Part shown: in pieces, positions 61,423 through 64,000 of the stretch
Numbering within the stretch: the stretch's first letter is position 1
Layout: each line of letters begins with the position of its first letter
Source: Solibacillus silvestris
GTDB taxonomy: Bacteria > Bacillota > Bacilli > Bacillales_A > Planococcaceae
Reading direction: 5' to 3'
Assembly: GCA_001586195.1 (NCBI GenBank)
Contig: CP014609.1
Span: forward strand, 1,090,001 to 1,154,000
Length of the DNA stretch: 64,000 bases
Notes under the pieces: generated by a model
The model's input: the letters and a program-made list of their open reading frames with translations, nothing else
Told to the model about the DNA's origin: nothing
Databases searched by the model: none
Program-made: the position numbers and the translations under genes

Positions 61423-62334
61423 ATGTCGAATTTAAAAGATAAAGTTGCAATTGTCACAGGTTCCGGTCGAGGTATTGGACGAGATATTGCCTTACTTCTA
61501 GCGAAAGAAGGAGCAAAAGTTGTAGTCAATGATTTAGGTGGCGGATCCGATGGGCAAGGAAATGATACAAAAATTGCAGATGAAGTGGTGCAGGAAATAC
61601 AGGACCTTGGCGGAGATGCTGTAGCCAACTATGATTCCGTTGCTGACTATGAATCTGCTTCCAATATTATAGACACAGCATTATCACGATTTGGCCGCTT
61701 AGATATCGTCGTGAATAATGCAGGTATTTTACGTGACCGGATGTTGTTTAAAATGAGCGAAGAAGAGTGGGATACAGTAATTGCGGTTCACTTAAAGGGT
61801 TCATTTAATATGACACGAGCGGCATCAACAATCTTTAAAGAACAAAAAAGTGGGCGTTTTATTCATTTCACCTCCACATCCGGGTTAATCGGTAATGTGG
61901 GGCAAGCCAATTATTCAGCTGCTAAATTAGGGATTGTCGGATTAAGTAAAAGTACTGCGTTAGATATGGCCCGGTATAATGTTACATCGAATGCGATTGC
62001 CCCGTTTGCATGGAGCCGATTAATCGGGACAATCCCTACAGAGACAGAGGATGAAAAAGAGCGAGTGGAAAGACTGAAGCAGCTTTCGCCAGCTCATATT
62101 GCGCCATTAGTTGCCTTTTTGGCATCGGATGAAGCTGCCGATATTTCCGGTCAAATATTTGGTGTACGAGGTAAGGAAATTATGGTGTTTTCTCAGCCGC
62201 GTCCGATTCGCTCGGTATTCAATGCGAAAGGCTGGTCCGTTGATAGCTTAAGTGCAATCAAAGGCTCGCTTCAATCAAGTTTTACACCGCTTGAAGCTAG
62301 TGCGCAAGTTTTCCCGTATGCCCCATTAGTGTAA
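61423..62334 (+). CDS. SDR-family 3-hydroxyacyl-CoA dehydrogenase (MFE-2-like)
   Basis: Short-chain dehydrogenase of 303 residues resembling the dehydrogenase part of peroxisomal multifunctional enzyme type 2. NAD motif TGSGRGIG at 12-19, NNAG at 98-101, Ser151/Ser153 region, Tyr164 and Lys168 (YSAAK) form the active site. VVNDLGGGSDGQGNDTKIADEVVQEI is the MFE-2 hallmark after strand 2. ATG 61423 has AAAGGATG upstream. With the MaoC-type gene it supplies the D-3-hydroxyacyl route rather than the L-route of FadB. Confidence 0.9.
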   Translation: MSNLKDKVAIVTGSGRGIGRDIALLLAKEGAKVVVNDLGGGSDGQGNDTKIADEVVQEIQDLGGDAVANYDSVADYESASNIIDTALSRFGRLDIVVNNAGILRDRMLFKMSEEEWDTVIAVHLKGSFNMTRAASTIFKEQKSGRFIHFTSTSGLIGNVGQANYSAAKLGIVGLSKSTALDMARYNVTSNAIAPFAWSRLIGTIPTETEDEKERVERLKQLSPAHIAPLVAFLASDEAADISGQIFGVRGKEIMVFSQPRPIRSVFNAKGWSVDSLSAIKGSLQSSFTPLEASAQVFPYAPLV

Positions 62335-62370
62335 TTGTTTGGACTGTTAAATTGGAAGGGAGAGAGAAAA

Positions 62371-63543
62371 ATGGACTTTCAGCTACCACCCGATTTAATC
62401 GAAATGAAAAAAACAATTCGAGAGTTTATAGACAATGTGGTGGATCCACTTGCAGGAGAGATTGATCGTGAAGACCGAATACCGGACCATATTATGGAAA
62501 AGTCAAAAGAAATGGGGTTGTTCGGTCTAAGTATCCCTGCAGAATACGGTGGTACAGGCATTGATATGGTCGGGAAATGTAGTCTTTTTGAAGAAATCGG
62601 CCGTACATCGAACGGTTATATGACGGTAATCGGTGCACATACAGGAATTGGATCGGTCGGGATTGTGGAATTGGGGACGGAAGAGCAAAAGCAAAAATAT
62701 TTACCCCGCATGGCTTCGGGTGAAATTATTGGTGCGTTTGCTTTAACTGAAACGACTGCGGGTTCTCATGCAGCAGCTTTAAAAACAACGGCCGTTCGTA
62801 AAGGAGACAAATACATTCTGAATGGCGCGAAGCAGTATATTACAAATGCGCCGATTGCAGGGGTTTTTACGGTAATGGCTGTAACCGATCCAACTAAAGG
62901 CGCAAAAGGAATTACTTCTTTCCTTGTGGATAAAAGCGCTCCTGGTTTAATCATTGGAAAAACAGAAGAAAAAATGGGGCTTCGCGGATCCCATTCTTCT
63001 GAGATTTTCTTCGAGGATTGTGAAGTGCCGGTCGAAAATGTGCTTGGTGTAGAAGGATTAGGTTATGTCAATGCCTTAACCATTTTGGCAAATGGTCGTG
63101 CTGGGCTCGCGGCGAGAAACTTAGGCTCAGCGCAAAAGCTTTTTGAGCTATCCGTCAAATATGCACATGAGCGTGAACAGTTCGGAAAGCCGATTTTTGA
63201 ACAGCAAATCATTCAACATTACTTGGCGGAAATGGCATTGGATATCGAAACATTGAGATCCTTTACGTACCGAGTGGCATGGATGGTGGACCAGGGGATG
63301 AATGTCATCAAAGAGGCAGCGATGGCAAAACTTTTAGGTTCGGAAATTTATAATCGCATAGCAGATAAAGCTGTGCAAATTCATGGTGGCCTCGGTTATA
63401 TGAAAGAGTTCCCTGTTGAAAGATATTATCGGGATGCACGTATTACAAAAATATATGAAGGCACATCTGAAATTCAAAAAAATATTATTGCTGCTCAAAT
63501 TCATAAAGAATATTTGAAGAAAGCACCGCCCGTATCAATCTAG
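62371..63543 (+). CDS. Acyl-CoA dehydrogenase (second)
   Basis: A 390-residue FAD-dependent dehydrogenase. AFALTETTAGSHAAALKTTAV replaces the usual TEPxAGSD at the FAD site, so Pro and Asp are changed to Thr and His there. The substrate end has QIHGGLGYMKEFPVERYYRDARITKIYEGTSEIQ: Glu of YEGTSE is the catalytic base position used by short/branched-chain members. ATG 62371 with GGAAGGGAGAGAG upstream. Differences from the first dehydrogenase suggest separate substrates. Confidence 0.91.
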   Translation: MDFQLPPDLIEMKKTIREFIDNVVDPLAGEIDREDRIPDHIMEKSKEMGLFGLSIPAEYGGTGIDMVGKCSLFEEIGRTSNGYMTVIGAHTGIGSVGIVELGTEEQKQKYLPRMASGEIIGAFALTETTAGSHAAALKTTAVRKGDKYILNGAKQYITNAPIAGVFTVMAVTDPTKGAKGITSFLVDKSAPGLIIGKTEEKMGLRGSHSSEIFFEDCEVPVENVLGVEGLGYVNALTILANGRAGLAARNLGSAQKLFELSVKYAHEREQFGKPIFEQQIIQHYLAEMALDIETLRSFTYRVAWMVDQGMNVIKEAAMAKLLGSEIYNRIADKAVQIHGGLGYMKEFPVERYYRDARITKIYEGTSEIQKNIIAAQIHKEYLKKAPPVSI

Positions 63544-63600
63544 TAATCTGATTTGGAATATCTGAAAATAACGACAAATTAAATTGGAGGAGGTAATTTT

Positions 63601-64000
63601 TTGAGTATAGGGCTTAAGGAAAAAGTTGGTCTGAAGTTAGAAGCCTACACCTTTCGAGTTGAAAAAGGAAAAATCAAAGAATTGGCCCAAGCGATTGGTG
63701 ATGTGAAAGAGGAGTATTTGAATGGTGAAGCGGTTCCACCTACATTCCCGACAGTAATCGACTTTTGGGGTGGAGGTGCTTCCTCGTCCGAGCTATTAAA
63801 TTTAAACATGAAAAAGGTTCTCCATGGCGAGCAGGAGTATGAATATTTCAGGGAAATCGTTCCCGATGAAGAAATTACAGTACATGGGGTCATTGAAAAA
63901 GCTTATTCAAAAGCGGCGATGAACTTCTTTATCATACGAAAAGATTATTTGGATAAACATGGTGAAACGGTTTTAATCAGTCGATCCACGATTATCGAAA
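63601..64000 (+). CDS. MaoC/FAS1-type dehydratase N-terminal domain protein (partial)
   Basis: About 133 residues before the window ends. The sequence MSIGLKEKVGLKLEAYTFRVEKGKIKELAQAIGD..., AVPPTFPTVIDFWGGG, LNMKKVLHGEQEYEYFREIVPDEEITVHG and IEKAYSKAAMNFFIIRKDY matches the N-terminal half of MaoC-like hydratases (FAS1-type dehydratase domain). It would hydrate the enoyl-CoA made by the dehydrogenases to a 3-hydroxyacyl-CoA for the SDR. TTG 63601 has GGAGGAGGT upstream. Confidence 0.82.
   Translation, partial: MSIGLKEKVGLKLEAYTFRVEKGKIKELAQAIGDVKEEYLNGEAVPPTFPTVIDFWGGGASSSELLNLNMKKVLHGEQEYEYFREIVPDEEITVHGVIEKAYSKAAMNFFIIRKDYLDKHGETVLISRSTIIE

Overview
Organism. The window comes from a low-GC Gram-positive bacterium of the Bacillota, most likely a Planococcaceae relative such as Solibacillus or Lysinibacillus. 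The reasons are a type B (Bacillus-type) RNase P RNA, GpsB, a two-GTPase DynA dynamin, LtaS, the recU-ponA pair, strong AGGAGG-type ribosome binding sites, frequent TTG and GTG starts, and CcpA, Fur and Zur-type operators. The genus is an inference. I saw no tRNA, rRNA, insertion sequence, prophage or CRISPR array.

Layout. 1-7250 is a conserved DNA-repair and envelope block: ponA (cut by the window edge) and recU on the minus strand, then yppE, mrfA-mrfB, gpsB and rnpB on the plus strand. 7381-12400 holds a PAS-GGDEF-EAL protein, a THUMP rRNA methyltransferase and a DinG-like iron-sulphur helicase. 12600-19080 holds a CheX-like phosphatase, a complete iron-regulated microprotein unit, a Nudix hydrolase, an MccF-like S66 peptidase, glutaminase, an Lsa-type ABC-F antibiotic-resistance gene with an attenuator leader, and a DUF2087 regulator. 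19300-27690 holds a thiosulfate/sulfur uptake pair (TsuA and TusA-like), two LysR regulators, a SpoVD-like PBP and a ZinT lipoprotein with Zur-type operators. 28018-38137 holds DynA, a rhodanese, an MBL-fold hydrolase, the Pit phosphate system, a membrane serine protease and malic enzyme. 38241-55909 is mixed housekeeping: PepF, a patatin, two Na+/H+ antiporters, PadR/DUF2812, a PurC-like protein, a universal stress protein, GdhA, YqxD-DsdA, a phytoene-synthase-like protein, a second ABC-F, an ASCH protein and LtaS. 56442-64000 is a seven-gene acyl-CoA degradation operon with a perfect CcpA cre site, continuing off the right edge.

Most unusual structure. Four intergenic regions carry degenerate short-motif arrays with a period of 19-21 nt, about two helical turns. 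Three (12426, 20685, 35507) share the motif TTCTAATA(A/T)A or its complement and each lies in a tail-to-tail gap just past a terminator. The fourth (51253-51420) uses a different motif, AGTAGAA...GGAA, at exactly 21 nt for eight units. No gene, CRISPR or terminator explanation fits the first three, and I know of no assigned function.

How the genes work together. Several units are self-contained regulatory circuits readable from the sequence: a Fur-controlled 26-residue membrane peptide with its own consensus promoter and terminator; an Lsa-type gene behind mutually exclusive terminator/antiterminator hairpins and short upstream ORFs; a PadR gene facing two inverted copies of a palindromic operator; and zinT with one operator upstream of the -35 box and another over the start of transcription. 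The terminal operon encodes the steps of a beta-oxidation-like cycle (CoA transfer, dehydrogenation, hydration, alcohol oxidation, thiolysis) for a substrate I cannot identify.
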